The notes: generated by a model from the sequence alone, not told the origin. Positions 1-9,057 are shown, numbered from the stretch's first letter. The stretch: DNA of 64,000 bases from Ligilactobacillus apodemi DSM 16634 = JCM 16172 (GCF_001434405.1 NZ_AZFT01000006.1:25284-89283); one strand, 5' to 3'. Made by a program: numbers and translations.

Positions 1-1
1 T

Positions 2-280
2 TTATTAGCTGAAATAATAATTTTAGTAGTCAATCTTAGTGGTTGTTTTTTATTTGGCATCTTTAAAGCAGCTTTTAGCACTAATAAAGTACGCCAAAAA
101 TTTTTAACGACCGGTTTTTGTGGCGGTTTGACGACATTTTCGACGCTGATGCTAGGTTCTACCACGCTTTTTTTACAACAACGAATCTTTTGGGGGGTAG
201 CTTATCTAGTGTTAACGTTACTTTTAGGGATCTGTGCAGTCTATTTTGGTAAAAAACTAGGGCAAATAAAAAGAAGCTAA
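2..280 (+). CDS. crcB: CrcB/Fluc fluoride channel, C-terminal part (truncated by window edge)
   Basis: An open frame of 92 codons runs from the window edge to TAA at 278-280; the N-terminus lies outside. It carries the CrcB/Fluc signature: an early N-L-S-G-C-F-L-F-G segment and the central GFCGGLTTFSTLM block (Gly/Thr/Phe-rich), with three hydrophobic segments in what remains. CrcB proteins form dual-topology dimeric channels in the membrane that export fluoride. Family members are about 115-130 aa, so roughly 25-35 residues are missing. Lactobacilli often have two crcB genes in tandem, and an upstream partner would be outside the window. The family call is firm; which paralogue this is cannot be told. 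Confidence 0.85.
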   Translation, partial: LLAEIIILVVNLSGCFLFGIFKAAFSTNKVRQKFLTTGFCGGLTTFSTLMLGSTTLFLQQRIFWGVAYLVLTLLLGICAVYFGKKLGQIKRS

Positions 281-314
281 GTTAAAAACCTGGCTTCTCA
301 GAACGTAGACATTT

Positions 315-1763
315 TTATTTTAACAACAATGATTGGAAGGACTCGCCTTCGATCTGAGCTACTACATGCTCGAGACGTGTGATGTTGTCTTTAATGGTAA
401 GATCATCCAACAAAAGAATGGGGGGCTTATCAGCAATAGAAACGTTAAAGTCAAAGTCTGAAACGATCAAATCATAATGTTTTTCCTCAGTATAATCACT
501 CACGTCAATGTTATGACCTTTATTTAAAAGCGTTTTTAACTCGGCAATATAAGCGTGTCGCGAAGAGATCGTCAGTTGCGAAACGACTCCGATCTTGATT
601 TGATAACGCTTTTGATTTTTATACGGACAGATGATCAATTTCAAATTTTCGCGGATCGCAGCTTGTTTATCTGGTGATAGTTTAAAGTTTTGGACCAGTG
701 GAATATGTAAGATCTCATCAATAACTTTTTCTTCAAAGGGTTGGATCGAACTTTTCTGCGATTCTAAACTCAAAAGGTCATCGGTATAGTAATACCCATC
801 TAGTAATAAAAATTTATTGATAGTGTAGTAAAGACTTTGTTGCAGTTCGAAAAAATCATCGCTGAAATTATAAGAATTTGTCAGGATCGTGGTGATCTGC
901 GTCAAAAGTTGTTGGGTGTTTGTTTGACTTAGCCCGGAGTTTATTTCGGTCACGGGATAATTTAAAATGCTGTGAGTATTTAAGAAGATAAAAGTCAAAT
1001 AGCTACAATAATCACTAACATTTCGCTCTAAAAAGGGCCAATTTTGTCTAAAATAATCGCATAAGGCACGGTAAAGTGCAGTTTCTTTCACCTTTGCCCA
1101 TAATTTCGTTGAGGTTACTTGAGCTAAATGGTGGGGCAAAAGTTCGTGCTTAAAGCTCAATAAGGTGAGCCATAAGCTGATTTGATTAGTTTGGATGATA
1201 TTTAGTTTTGAGCCTAGTCTTTTGGCTGCAAATTCTTTAAATCCGTGATCAGAAATCATTAGTTGATCTTTGATAATGCCGTTACTATAATTGCTCCAGT
1301 AAAAATAAAAATAAAAATATTGAAGTCCCGAGCCCCTTAGCATGCCTTGCTTGATCTCAAGTGAAAATTCGGCTAAAAACTTGTTGCATTCACTAATCAA
1401 GGTATTAGTAGAAGAAAGACTAATATTGAGTAGATCTGCGATTTCCTCACGCGACAAACGTGAATACTTAAAATAGATATCTAGCAACTGAAAACGTAAA
1501 GACGAGGTCAGGATCTGATGGTTTAAAGTAGTGATCGGTTGGCTACTGTAGGGAAGATTTAAAATGACTTCATGCCGTGTAGTTGTAAGGATCTGAGAAT
1601 CAAAAGAATTAATATGTTCCGTTAATTGGTTTAAAGTTGGTGAAGTTATCTTTAAAACACTACATAACTTTGATTTAGAGGCATGATTATTATGTAAATG
1701 TAGTAGCAGTAATAATGAGTATAACTGCAATTTTTTGTGGTCGAAAAGCTGTTCTTTGTGCAT
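315..1763 (-). CDS. Mga-like helix-turn-helix transcriptional regulator
   Basis: 482-aa cytoplasmic regulator with the layout of the Mga/AtxA group. An N-terminal HTH lies at about residues 10-70 and a second HTH at about 100-135 (SREEIADLLNIS, then a helix). A long helical PRD-like middle follows, and an EIIB-like Rossmann end lies at about 390-475 (IKIGVVSQL near its start, YDLIVSDFDF later). Such proteins control surface or metabolic genes, and their PRD histidines can be phosphorylated by PTS proteins. I could not identify those histidines with certainty. The start ATG is preceded by GGAGG at good spacing. It is divergent from bsh across a 600-bp gap, so control of bsh is possible but only inferred. 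Confidence 0.7.
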   Translation of the reverse strand: MHKEQLFDHKKLQLYSLLLLLHLHNNHASKSKLCSVLKITSPTLNQLTEHINSFDSQILTTTRHEVILNLPYSSQPITTLNHQILTSSLRFQLLDIYFKYSRLSREEIADLLNISLSSTNTLISECNKFLAEFSLEIKQGMLRGSGLQYFYFYFYWSNYSNGIIKDQLMISDHGFKEFAAKRLGSKLNIIQTNQISLWLTLLSFKHELLPHHLAQVTSTKLWAKVKETALYRALCDYFRQNWPFLERNVSDYCSYLTFIFLNTHSILNYPVTEINSGLSQTNTQQLLTQITTILTNSYNFSDDFFELQQSLYYTINKFLLLDGYYYTDDLLSLESQKSSIQPFEEKVIDEILHIPLVQNFKLSPDKQAAIRENLKLIICPYKNQKRYQIKIGVVSQLTISSRHAYIAELKTLLNKGHNIDVSDYTEEKHYDLIVSDFDFNVSIADKPPILLLDDLTIKDNITRLEHVVAQIEGESFQSLLLK

Positions 1764-2077
1764 AAAATGGCCTCCAGCATCAATAATTTTAGGTAATTAC
1801 TCGTAAAAATAGACAAATAAATTATATATAGCTCCAAGGAAATATGCAAGGTAACAAAAATAAGTTAACCATAACTGTTAAAATATAGATTATAGAAACA
1901 TAATTTTATATTTATAATTAAATGGTTATTATTTTGATAATTAAACCAATTTTTTTTAACAACTCAGATAATTTATCGTTTTTTTTACTAAAACAAGCGG
2001 TCAAAAGGGGGAAAAAGTGCGAGATAATGCGAGAAAAAATGAAATATTTTAACTTTTTTACCACAAAATAAACTTGA
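1764..2077. other. AT-rich gap between the Mga-like gene and the bsh leader
   Basis: About 310 bp with no plausible gene. It is very AT-rich, with runs of T and A, and must hold the promoter of the leftward Mga-like gene. I could not pick one convincing -35/-10 pair. AT-rich DNA with A-tracts is typical of the target regions of Mga-type regulators, but that link is only suggestive. Confidence 0.4.
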
Positions 2078-2363
2078 TATATTAGGCAACACAAGAAATT
2101 TTGAGAGGAATTAAAAATTTTAAAGTTCTAACGACTATTTTAGGAGGTAAATTAGATATGTAAACACAAATATACTGTTAGAAAAGTTGTATGTGTGACC
2201 ATATGATAGTATCCTCAATTATCAACTAATGGTTAAAAAGATGATTTAAAAATAGACATTGTGCTACTATGATGTAGTAGTTCATTTTTTTAACAAATTG
2301 CTCAAAAGCAATTATACATAATGATTAGGTTTTATAACCTATGGATAGAAATAAGCGATAAAT
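2078..2363 (+). promoter_or_regulatory. Structured leader of bsh with a start-stop codon pair
   Basis: A possible -10 (TATATT, 2078-2083) precedes a perfect ribosome binding site (AGGAGG, 2142-2147). That site leads to an ATG (2158-2160) followed at once by TAA (2161-2163). Three perfect hairpins come next. The first is CTACTA/TAGTAG (2264-2269 with 2275-2280), followed by TTCATTTTTTT. The second is AATTGCT/AGCAATT (2296-2302 with 2307-2313). The third is TAGGTT/AACCTA (2326-2331 with 2336-2341). The bsh ATG at 2364 has no recognisable Shine-Dalgarno. The layout suggests post-transcriptional control of bsh; the mechanism is not known to me. Confidence 0.5.
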
Positions 2364-3338
2364 ATGTGTACAGCAGTTTCGTTCAAGACCAAAGATCACT
2401 ACTTTGGACGCAATTTTGATTTTGATTTTTCATATAGCGAACAGGCCGTAATAACACCACGTGAATTCGAATTTAAATTACGTGAACTCTCAGCTTTGAA
2501 AAAGCATTATGCTTTAGTTGGGATTGCCGCTATTTTCGATGATGTACCACTATATTATGATGCCGTGAATGAATATGGCTTAGGCATGGCTGGTTTAAAC
2601 TTCGAAGGTAATGCTGTATTTAACGAAATTGATCCTAACATGGATAACGTAGCACCATACGAATTTATCCCATATATTTTAGGACAATGTAAGACTGTAG
2701 CAGAAGCGCGTGTCTTGTTAGAAAAAGTCAATTTAGTTAATCTTGCTTTTAGTGATAATTTGCCAGTTGCATCCCTACATTGGATCATTGCTGATAAAGA
2801 CGAATCGATCGTAGTTGAACCTTTAGCTGATGGTTTAAAGATTTATGATGATCCAGTGGGAGTTTTGACCAATAATCCAACCTTTGATCGTCAATTGTTC
2901 AACTTGAACAACTACCGTGGGTTATCCGCTAAGACGCCAGAAAATACTTTTGACCCTAATGCTGATCTAGATGTCTATAGCCGTGGGATGGGGACATTAG
3001 GTCTTCCTGGTGACTTAACATCAAGTTCACGTTTTGTCAAAGCAACCTTTACGCGCGCACATTCTGTGTGTGATGACGATGAAAACTCTAGTGTGAGCCA
3101 ATTTTTCCATATTTTAGGTTCAGTAGCACAACAAAAAGGTTGCTGTGATGTCGGTAATGATGAATATGAATACACGATCTATAGCAACTGCTACAATACC
3201 GAAACTGGTGTAATGTATTACCGCACATACTATAACAGTCAATTAACAGCATTAGATCTTCGGAAAGCTGATTTAGATTCAGATAAATATGTCGCATTTC
3301 CATTGATCGAAACACAACAGATCAATCATTTAAACTAA
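2364..3338 (+). CDS. bsh: Bile salt hydrolase (choloylglycine hydrolase family)
   Basis: 324-aa Ntn-hydrolase that cleaves the amide bond of glycine- or taurine-conjugated bile salts in the cytoplasm. Removing Met1 exposes the nucleophile Cys2 (MCTAVSF). The expected active-site set is present: Cys2, Arg16, Asp19, Asn79 (GMAGLNF), Asn171 (LTNNPTF) and Arg223 (SSRFVKATF). Length matches lactobacillar BSH (about 315-330 aa), and the sequence looks closer to BSH than to penicillin V acylases, though specificity is inferred. No signal peptide is present. It is monocistronic, ending in a strong terminator, and divergent from an Mga-like regulator. The start is set by the Cys2 requirement even though no good ribosome binding site precedes it. 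Confidence 0.92.
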   Translation: MCTAVSFKTKDHYFGRNFDFDFSYSEQAVITPREFEFKLRELSALKKHYALVGIAAIFDDVPLYYDAVNEYGLGMAGLNFEGNAVFNEIDPNMDNVAPYEFIPYILGQCKTVAEARVLLEKVNLVNLAFSDNLPVASLHWIIADKDESIVVEPLADGLKIYDDPVGVLTNNPTFDRQLFNLNNYRGLSAKTPENTFDPNADLDVYSRGMGTLGLPGDLTSSSRFVKATFTRAHSVCDDDENSSVSQFFHILGSVAQQKGCCDVGNDEYEYTIYSNCYNTETGVMYYRTYYNSQLTALDLRKADLDSDKYVAFPLIETQQINHLN

Positions 3339-3349
3339 AAATATAATTC

Positions 3350-3395
3350 AAAATGAGTCGCAAGTGGACAACTACGTTCACTTGCGACTCATTTT
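3350..3395. terminator. Bidirectional terminator between bsh and pepX
   Basis: Perfect 17-bp inverted repeat (3350-3366 with 3379-3395) and a 12-nt loop. Arms begin AAAATGAG and end CTCATTTT, so U-tracts form on both strands. It lies between the convergent bsh and pepX and can serve both. Confidence 0.9.
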
Positions 3396-3440
3396 GGTTA
3401 TATTAAATTAAGTTGTTTTAGTGGACAGCAAAAAACCTTT

Positions 3441-5849
3441 TCAGTGCAGTGGTAATTCAAGATGGCAATCGGCTAGTTCGAGCGTATAGGTGATATCTTC
3501 ATTTCCGCGCAAGGTTGCTGTCATGTCAGTGGCGTAGATGATCAATCCTAACTGACGCCCTTTAGGTAAACGATAAAAAGTTGGTTGCAGTGGAATCTCA
3601 ACTTCATAGAACTCGTCAGCAACTAAGTCATTGTTTTGCCAAAGATTTGTCCGATTTTGCAAGTTACGGTGCCCTTTACTGATCAATTTATGCTTGGTTT
3701 TTGGCGCTAATTTAAATTCGACTAGATCATTTTGGCGCCAATCATAGCCAAGCGCGATTGCTTTAGGCGAAAGTAATACAGGTTTTTGGGTAAGACGTTT
3801 AGCTTCACCAAAATCAACGAGCATCGCACTTAAAAGGCCGTGATCCACCGAACTAGCAACTTTAACGGTCAATTTTGGTGTTCCACTGAGCAATAATTCT
3901 TCGGTCAATTCAGGAGTCTTAAAAAGCAATCGTGTCTCGCTAAGTGGCGTTTGTTTTTCCCTGACGATATCTTGTTTCCAAGCCGTCAAATCACTTTGAT
4001 ACATTTCAAATTCTGCTTCACTTAGTTGATCATGGAAAGATACTTGTCCAACAGTAGGTGTTGCTAAAAGTTCCCCGGCCGTAGTTGGATATAAGGTTTG
4101 TTTTTTTGGACCTTTCCAAGTAGTGTATTTCGTCCAAGTTGCCGGGGTAACGTTATCTTGGACTAAAACATCAGGTAAGATTTCAGCTGCGTCATTTTGA
4201 ACGTCATAAAGCTTATAAGAGAGCCATAAGTTCATCATATCGGTAAAGTCTAGTGACTGGAAGTTATTGATATAGATGTGTTCTCCTTGATGCAAGATCA
4301 GTTTATGTTTGAGCGGTAATTGAGCAAGTTTTTCTTGAAGTTGGTAGACGTTACGCGGTTTAACGTTCCAATCATTTAGCCCGTGGACCATGACCACGTC
4401 ACAGGTGATGTTTTGGACGTTATTCAAATAATTACGTTCATCCCAAAATTGGTTATAATTCCCCGTTTTACGATCTTGGCCGGCAGTGATCTGCGCTAAA
4501 GCTTCTTGCCATTTATCCGCGATCTTAATAAATTCTCCGGCATTTTTGCGCCGACTAAAGCATTCTTCGGCTAAAATATCTGCATCTTCGCCGACAAAAC
4601 CATCGGGAGAGACCACTAAGCCACCATCACGGTAGTAGTCGTACCAACTTGAGATCGCAGCTTCAGAAATGATAGTCTCTAACCCCTTGACGCCAGTTGT
4701 GGCTGCTGCGGTAGCGAGTGTTCCTAAATATGATTTCCCAGTCATGGCAACTTTTTTATTGCACCACCAAGCTCGCACTTCGATGTTGTCAGTCTTATTG
4801 GTAAAGGCACGTCTTTCACCATTCAACCATTCAATGACTGCGGTAGTCGAAGCAGTTTCTGCCGTTGAGCCACAAGTCCGAAAACCGTCAGAATCAAGGG
4901 TGCCGATTCCCGCTGCGTAAACAACGGCAAAGCCTCGTGCTAAAAAGTAGTCATTTAAGCTATAAGATTTTTCACAGCTAAAAGTTTCTTCTGCTCGTGT
5001 CGAACGCCCTTGAACGGTGCGACGCTCAGCCTCCAAAGATTCACTTGCATGATATTTGATCTCATCATAGGTCGTATTTGTTGGTGTTTTGTGCGTTAAT
5101 TTAACGTTAGCCGGATGCATGAGTTTATCGGCTAGAGCTTCGTTAATTCCTTGGTTATAAGGACTTGCCGTGTAAAGTACCGGGACTTTGAGTCCGTGCT
5201 CGGTATCACGGGGACGAATGATCTCAGCTTTTAAAAGATCAAGCTGACCGTCGCCATCTGTATCTAAATCAGATTCAATGTAGACGACTTCCCTGATCAA
5301 GGTGCGCGTGTCAAAGATCGGTTGCGCTTTACCGTTGAAAAAGAGGGGCTTTTTGATCGCTGGGAGGTCAAAAAAGCGGGTGAAATACCCTTGAGCAGCT
5401 AACTGATCTAGCAAGGTCTGCCCATTTTTAGTGAAGGTACACAAAAGGTCATACCAAGCACCGATCAGTTGCATCCGCTCATCCAAACTGGAGGCGTGAT
5501 AAAGCCCGAGACGTTCCATTTCAGCGACAGGCTTAGCCACAGCAAAATCAACTTCTGGTTCAAAGCCTAAAAGTTGTAATGCTACTAAGTAAAAGGAATC
5601 TAAATCAACCGTTTCATGCGCACTATATTCCAAAATATTTTGCGTCGGTGAAGCTAGTAGTGTTTTAAATTTTGCTTCTTTAGTCGGAAATGTTTTTAAG
5701 TGTGGTAAAGCAAGGCCGATAAATTGTAACCAGATGTGATTTAAGTCAGGATCGTTTTGTGCGTCACAGTTTAAAAAGCCGATCTGATGGAGTTCGTGCG
5801 CTTTTTGCTCTGGTGTTAGTTGCAGGTGCGCAAATTGGTTGATTTTCAT
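3441..5849 (-). CDS. pepX: Xaa-Pro dipeptidyl-peptidase PepX
   Basis: 802-aa cytoplasmic serine peptidase of family S15 that releases X-Pro dipeptides from the N-terminus of peptides; it handles proline-rich peptides brought in by Opp systems. The catalytic Ser is in GKSYLG (about residue 373), the Asp in HGLNDWNVKP (about 493) and the His in QGEHIYI (about 523). A beta-sandwich C-terminal domain follows from about residue 560. The frame is open 23 codons further upstream, but the ATG at 5849 follows AGGGGGC at good spacing and begins with the family-typical MKINQFAHL. Its terminator is shared with bsh. An oligopeptide-binding protein gene starts divergently about 170 bp away. Confidence 0.93.
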   Translation of the reverse strand: MKINQFAHLQLTPEQKAHELHQIGFLNCDAQNDPDLNHIWLQFIGLALPHLKTFPTKEAKFKTLLASPTQNILEYSAHETVDLDSFYLVALQLLGFEPEVDFAVAKPVAEMERLGLYHASSLDERMQLIGAWYDLLCTFTKNGQTLLDQLAAQGYFTRFFDLPAIKKPLFFNGKAQPIFDTRTLIREVVYIESDLDTDGDGQLDLLKAEIIRPRDTEHGLKVPVLYTASPYNQGINEALADKLMHPANVKLTHKTPTNTTYDEIKYHASESLEAERRTVQGRSTRAEETFSCEKSYSLNDYFLARGFAVVYAAGIGTLDSDGFRTCGSTAETASTTAVIEWLNGERRAFTNKTDNIEVRAWWCNKKVAMTGKSYLGTLATAAATTGVKGLETIISEAAISSWYDYYRDGGLVVSPDGFVGEDADILAEECFSRRKNAGEFIKIADKWQEALAQITAGQDRKTGNYNQFWDERNYLNNVQNITCDVVMVHGLNDWNVKPRNVYQLQEKLAQLPLKHKLILHQGEHIYINNFQSLDFTDMMNLWLSYKLYDVQNDAAEILPDVLVQDNVTPATWTKYTTWKGPKKQTLYPTTAGELLATPTVGQVSFHDQLSEAEFEMYQSDLTAWKQDIVREKQTPLSETRLLFKTPELTEELLLSGTPKLTVKVASSVDHGLLSAMLVDFGEAKRLTQKPVLLSPKAIALGYDWRQNDLVEFKLAPKTKHKLISKGHRNLQNRTNLWQNNDLVADEFYEVEIPLQPTFYRLPKGRQLGLIIYATDMTATLRGNEDITYTLELADCHLELPLH

Positions 5850-5947
5850 GCTTTGATAGCCCCCTGTAGAGTTGATGAGAACATTATAGCTGTTTGTTTG
5901 GAGAAATACCAGTCGCAAAATTACGCATTATTTGTAAGTAAAAATTA

Positions 5948-5996
5948 TTGCCAAGAAAGAAAAAATAGGGCACAATATAGTAAGCGATTACTATAT
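5948..5996 (+). promoter_or_regulatory. Promoter region with a perfect palindrome upstream of the orphan oppA
   Basis: A TTGCCA box (5948-5953) lies 17 bp before CACAAT (5971-5976), a weak -10 candidate. Directly over and after it is a perfect 9-bp inverted repeat with a 4-nt spacer: ATATAGTAA (5975-5983) and TTACTATAT (5988-5996). A palindrome at this place looks like a repressor operator. The regulator is not identified. Confidence 0.5.
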
Positions 5997-6020
5997 ACTA
6001 ATTGAGGGGAGAATGACAAC

Positions 6021-7640
6021 ATGAAAAGTAAAAAATTAGCTATGTTATTTGGGGTCGTTTTTTTAAGCTTAGTGCTTGTTGGTTGTAGCAATAATTCAAA
6101 ATCTCAAAATTCAACAAGTCAAACTTTCAAAGTTGCCACAAGCGATCAGATCGCTACGTTAAATACCGCTAAGTATAGCGACATGATCAGTTTGGAAGCG
6201 ATGGATAATGCCTTTGAAGGGTTATATCGCTTTGATAGCAACGGCAAACCAGTTTTGGCAGGGGCTAAGAGCGTAACGAAAAACGACGCAAGCGATGTTT
6301 ATACGTTTAAACTTCGGACCAATGCTAAGTGGTCAAATGGTGATGCAGTAACTGCTAAAGACTATGTCTATGCATGGCAAAACTTGATCGATCCAACTAC
6401 AGCATCACCAAATTCACAACGGTTAGATCCAATCAAAAATGCTCAAGCAATCCGCAAAGGTGAAATGTCACCTGATCAATTAGGGGTCAAAGCAATTGAT
6501 GATTATACCTTAGAAGTCGATTTGGAAGCACCGATCAGCTATTTAGATGAATTATTGACCGGGGCGCCATTTTTCCCTAAAAATGAAAAAGCGGTCGCTA
6601 AATATGGGGATAAGTACGGGACAACTTCGGCCAAGACCGTCTATAACGGACCATATGTTGTGACTGGTTGGACTGGGACAAATGATACGTGGAGTTATGT
6701 AAAAAATACTAAATATTGGGATAAGGCAAACGTCAAGCTCAAGCGAGCAGATGTCAAAGTTGTTAAGGATACTTCAACAGCGGGTAAGTTATTCCAAACG
6801 GGTAAGATCGATTATACGATCTTAGGCAATGAATTTGCCAAACAATACGCTAATACAACGGGGTATCACAGCAAGAAGATTCCGTTGATCGGGTATCTAG
6901 GCTTTAATACGCAACGCTCGGTGACAGGAAATGTTCACGCGCGTAAAGCGACCGCGCAAGCTTTTGACAAGAAATCTTTAGTCAAAAATGTGTTAAATGC
7001 TGGTACACCACTAAATGGGATCGTGCCAACTGACTTTGCCTATAATTCGGAAACGAAAAAAGAATATCGTAGCCAAGCTGGTAATATGATCACTTATAAT
7101 AAAAAGGCAGCTCAAACAGAATGGGCAAAAGCCAAAGAAGAATTAGGTAAGGATAACTTGACTTTGGAATTACTGACATCAGATACCAATGAGGCTAAGC
7201 AAGTGGGGGCCTTTTTACAAAGCCAGTTAGAACAAAACTTACCAGGCTTGAAAGTCACGGTTCGTTCGATTCCATTAAAATCACGCTTAGCAGCGACAAC
7301 CGCTTATAACTACGATATTGTTTACGGAACTTGGCAAGCTGATTATGCTGATCCGGTCAACTTTATCAGCGATGGTGGTCAATACCATTTAAACACTGAT
7401 TATAAGAGCGAAGAATTTTGGAACGATTTAAATAAGGCAGCTACCGAATACGCGACTGATCCAACCAAACGCTGGGAGACTTTGATCAATGCTGAAACTC
7501 ATTTGATCAAAGACGATGCGTATACTGCCCCAGTTTACCAAGGATCAATGACATACTTGTTAAATACACGCGTTAAAGGGTTAACGATCTCACCATACGG
7601 AACAGTGCTCTTTTATCGTGATGTTGAATTGAATAGCTAA
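6021..7640 (+). CDS. Orphan oligopeptide ABC transporter substrate-binding lipoprotein (OppA family)
   Basis: 539-aa SBP_bac_5 family lipoprotein. The N-terminus is a lipoprotein signal with lipobox LVGC, so the mature protein should be anchored by Cys at about residue 22 on the outer face of the membrane. Family landmarks include NAKWSNGDAVTAKDYVYAWQ and GPYVVTGWTG. It has no permease or ATPase genes beside it and ends in its own terminator. The oppA of the operon at 16.9 kb has matching blocks (WSNGD, YNGP, SGWTGSN), so this orphan may share that OppBCDF permease and widen its peptide range. The ribosome binding site is GGGGAG before the ATG. Confidence 0.88.
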   Translation: MKSKKLAMLFGVVFLSLVLVGCSNNSKSQNSTSQTFKVATSDQIATLNTAKYSDMISLEAMDNAFEGLYRFDSNGKPVLAGAKSVTKNDASDVYTFKLRTNAKWSNGDAVTAKDYVYAWQNLIDPTTASPNSQRLDPIKNAQAIRKGEMSPDQLGVKAIDDYTLEVDLEAPISYLDELLTGAPFFPKNEKAVAKYGDKYGTTSAKTVYNGPYVVTGWTGTNDTWSYVKNTKYWDKANVKLKRADVKVVKDTSTAGKLFQTGKIDYTILGNEFAKQYANTTGYHSKKIPLIGYLGFNTQRSVTGNVHARKATAQAFDKKSLVKNVLNAGTPLNGIVPTDFAYNSETKKEYRSQAGNMITYNKKAAQTEWAKAKEELGKDNLTLELLTSDTNEAKQVGAFLQSQLEQNLPGLKVTVRSIPLKSRLAATTAYNYDIVYGTWQADYADPVNFISDGGQYHLNTDYKSEEFWNDLNKAATEYATDPTKRWETLINAETHLIKDDAYTAPVYQGSMTYLLNTRVKGLTISPYGTVLFYRDVELNS

Positions 7641-7651
7641 AATAGACGTTT

Positions 7652-7690
7652 AAAAAGCTTGCAGGGAAATTTTGTCCTGCAAGCTTTTTT
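7652..7690 (+). terminator. Terminator after the orphan oppA
   Basis: 14-bp stem (7652-7665 with 7676-7689), AAAAAGCTTGCAGG paired with CCTGCAAGCTTTTT, ending in a U-tract. Confidence 0.9.
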
Positions 7691-7794
7691 AGTGATCAGC
7701 TAAAATAACCCAGGAAATTTTTAATGTTTCCTAAAAAAGGTTAATTCCTAATTGTTGTATAAGTATTATAGTAGCCTAGCCTTTAATTTTTAGT

Positions 7795-7839
7795 TATAAT
7801 TATTCTTATTGAGACAAGTCTTAAACTGCATCTTAAGAC
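7795..7839 (+). promoter_or_regulatory. -10 box and inverted repeat upstream of the antiporter gene
   Basis: A TATAAT box (7795-7800) without a clear -35 is followed by a 7-bp inverted repeat, GTCTTAA (7818-7824) and TTAAGAC (7833-7839), with an 8-nt spacer. It lies about 40 bp before the start codon. It could be an operator or a leader hairpin. Confidence 0.4.
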
Positions 7840-7878
7840 GGTTTAGGGGGTACAGAATAGAAAGGAAGCAATTCTAAA

Positions 7879-9057
7879 ATGGAATATTTAGGAATTTTGT
7901 GTCTAGTGTTGTTTGCGACAGCATTAGCAGGTCATTTGAGCCGGCGAATTGGGATGCCGGCGGTTATTGGCCAGTTACTAGTCGGGATCATCTTAGGACC
8001 GGCTGTTTTAGGATGGGTCACAGAAAATGAATTTGTCACTACTTTTTCCGAGATCGGTGTTATTTTATTGATGTTTATGGCAGGACTTGAAAGTGATCTT
8101 GAATTATTGAAAAAGTATTTCAAACCATCAATGTCTGTGGCAGTCTGTGGGATCGTCGTTCCGGTTGCCTTGGTTTATATTTTAGGTAGATTTTTTAACT
8201 TTACTAATGAACAAGCAATCTTCTTAGGGGTGACTTTTGCGGCAACCTCGGTCAGCATCTCGGTCGAAGTATTAAAAGAATTACGGCGTTTAGATTCTAA
8301 GGAAGGGACTACGATCTTAGGCGCAGCTGTGATCGATGATATTTTAGCGGTGCTTATTTTAAGTGTGCTAGTCAGCATCTTTAGTGATGTGGCTGCAAGT
8401 GAAGGTGGGCACGTTCAAACTAACTTAGCATTAGGAATCACCTTACAAGTCCTTTACTTTGTTGGGATCTATGTGGTCTTTAAGTGGGTCACCCCAACAT
8501 TGATGCGTTTGGGTGAAAAGATGACCGTTTCTGCTTCAGTTATTTTAATGTCATTAGTGATCTGCTTAGGCATGGCATATTTAGCAGAATTAGTCGGCTT
8601 AAGTGGCGTTGTGGGCTCATTTTTCGCTGGTGTAGCAGTGGCACAAACAAGCTACAAGCGTGAAGTAGAAGAAAGTGTTGAACCAATTGGTTATGCAGTC
8701 TTTATTCCGATGTTTTTTGTCAGCATCGGATTACAAATGACCTTTGAAGGCTTCTGGTCAGATATTGGCTTTATCGTACTCTTGACGATCTTAGCACTCT
8801 TGACCAAGTGGATCGGCTGTGGTGCTGGGGCAAAGGCTTTAGGTATGGACTGGCATTCAGCTGATATCATTGGTGCCGGCATGGTCTCACGTGGTGAAAT
8901 GGCGTTGATCATTGCTCAAGTTGGTTATGGTGCCAAACTCTTAACGAGTGACTACTATTCAAGTGTGATCATTGTAATCATTTTAACCACGATCATTGCA
9001 CCGTTTATGCTTAAACAAGCAATCGTTCGGCAAAATAAAACATTGAAAAAAGCGTAA
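7879..9057 (+). CDS. NapA-type Na+(K+)/H+ antiporter (CPA2 family)
   Basis: 392-aa integral membrane protein with about 12 hydrophobic segments and no soluble C-terminal TrkA domain, as in the short NapA-type members of the monovalent cation:proton antiporter-2 family. AAVIDDILAV carries the paired Asp residues typical of electrogenic antiporters of this fold, and the N-terminal GMPAVIGQLLVGIILGP block is family-typical. It probably exchanges Na+ or K+ for protons for pH or salt tolerance; the ion cannot be read from the sequence. GGAAGC precedes the ATG. It is monocistronic, with a terminator just after. Confidence 0.85.
   Translation: MEYLGILCLVLFATALAGHLSRRIGMPAVIGQLLVGIILGPAVLGWVTENEFVTTFSEIGVILLMFMAGLESDLELLKKYFKPSMSVAVCGIVVPVALVYILGRFFNFTNEQAIFLGVTFAATSVSISVEVLKELRRLDSKEGTTILGAAVIDDILAVLILSVLVSIFSDVAASEGGHVQTNLALGITLQVLYFVGIYVVFKWVTPTLMRLGEKMTVSASVILMSLVICLGMAYLAELVGLSGVVGSFFAGVAVAQTSYKREVEESVEPIGYAVFIPMFFVSIGLQMTFEGFWSDIGFIVLLTILALLTKWIGCGAGAKALGMDWHSADIIGAGMVSRGEMALIIAQVGYGAKLLTSDYYSSVIIVIILTTIIAPFMLKQAIVRQNKTLKKA

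Noticed and set aside
1652..1849. Small leftward frame at the start of the Mga-like gene
   Set aside because: It is a shadow in another frame covering the regulator's ribosome binding site.
5850..5918. Longer N-terminus for PepX
   Set aside because: The upstream 23 codons precede the strong AGGGGGC site and do not fit the family start MKINQF.
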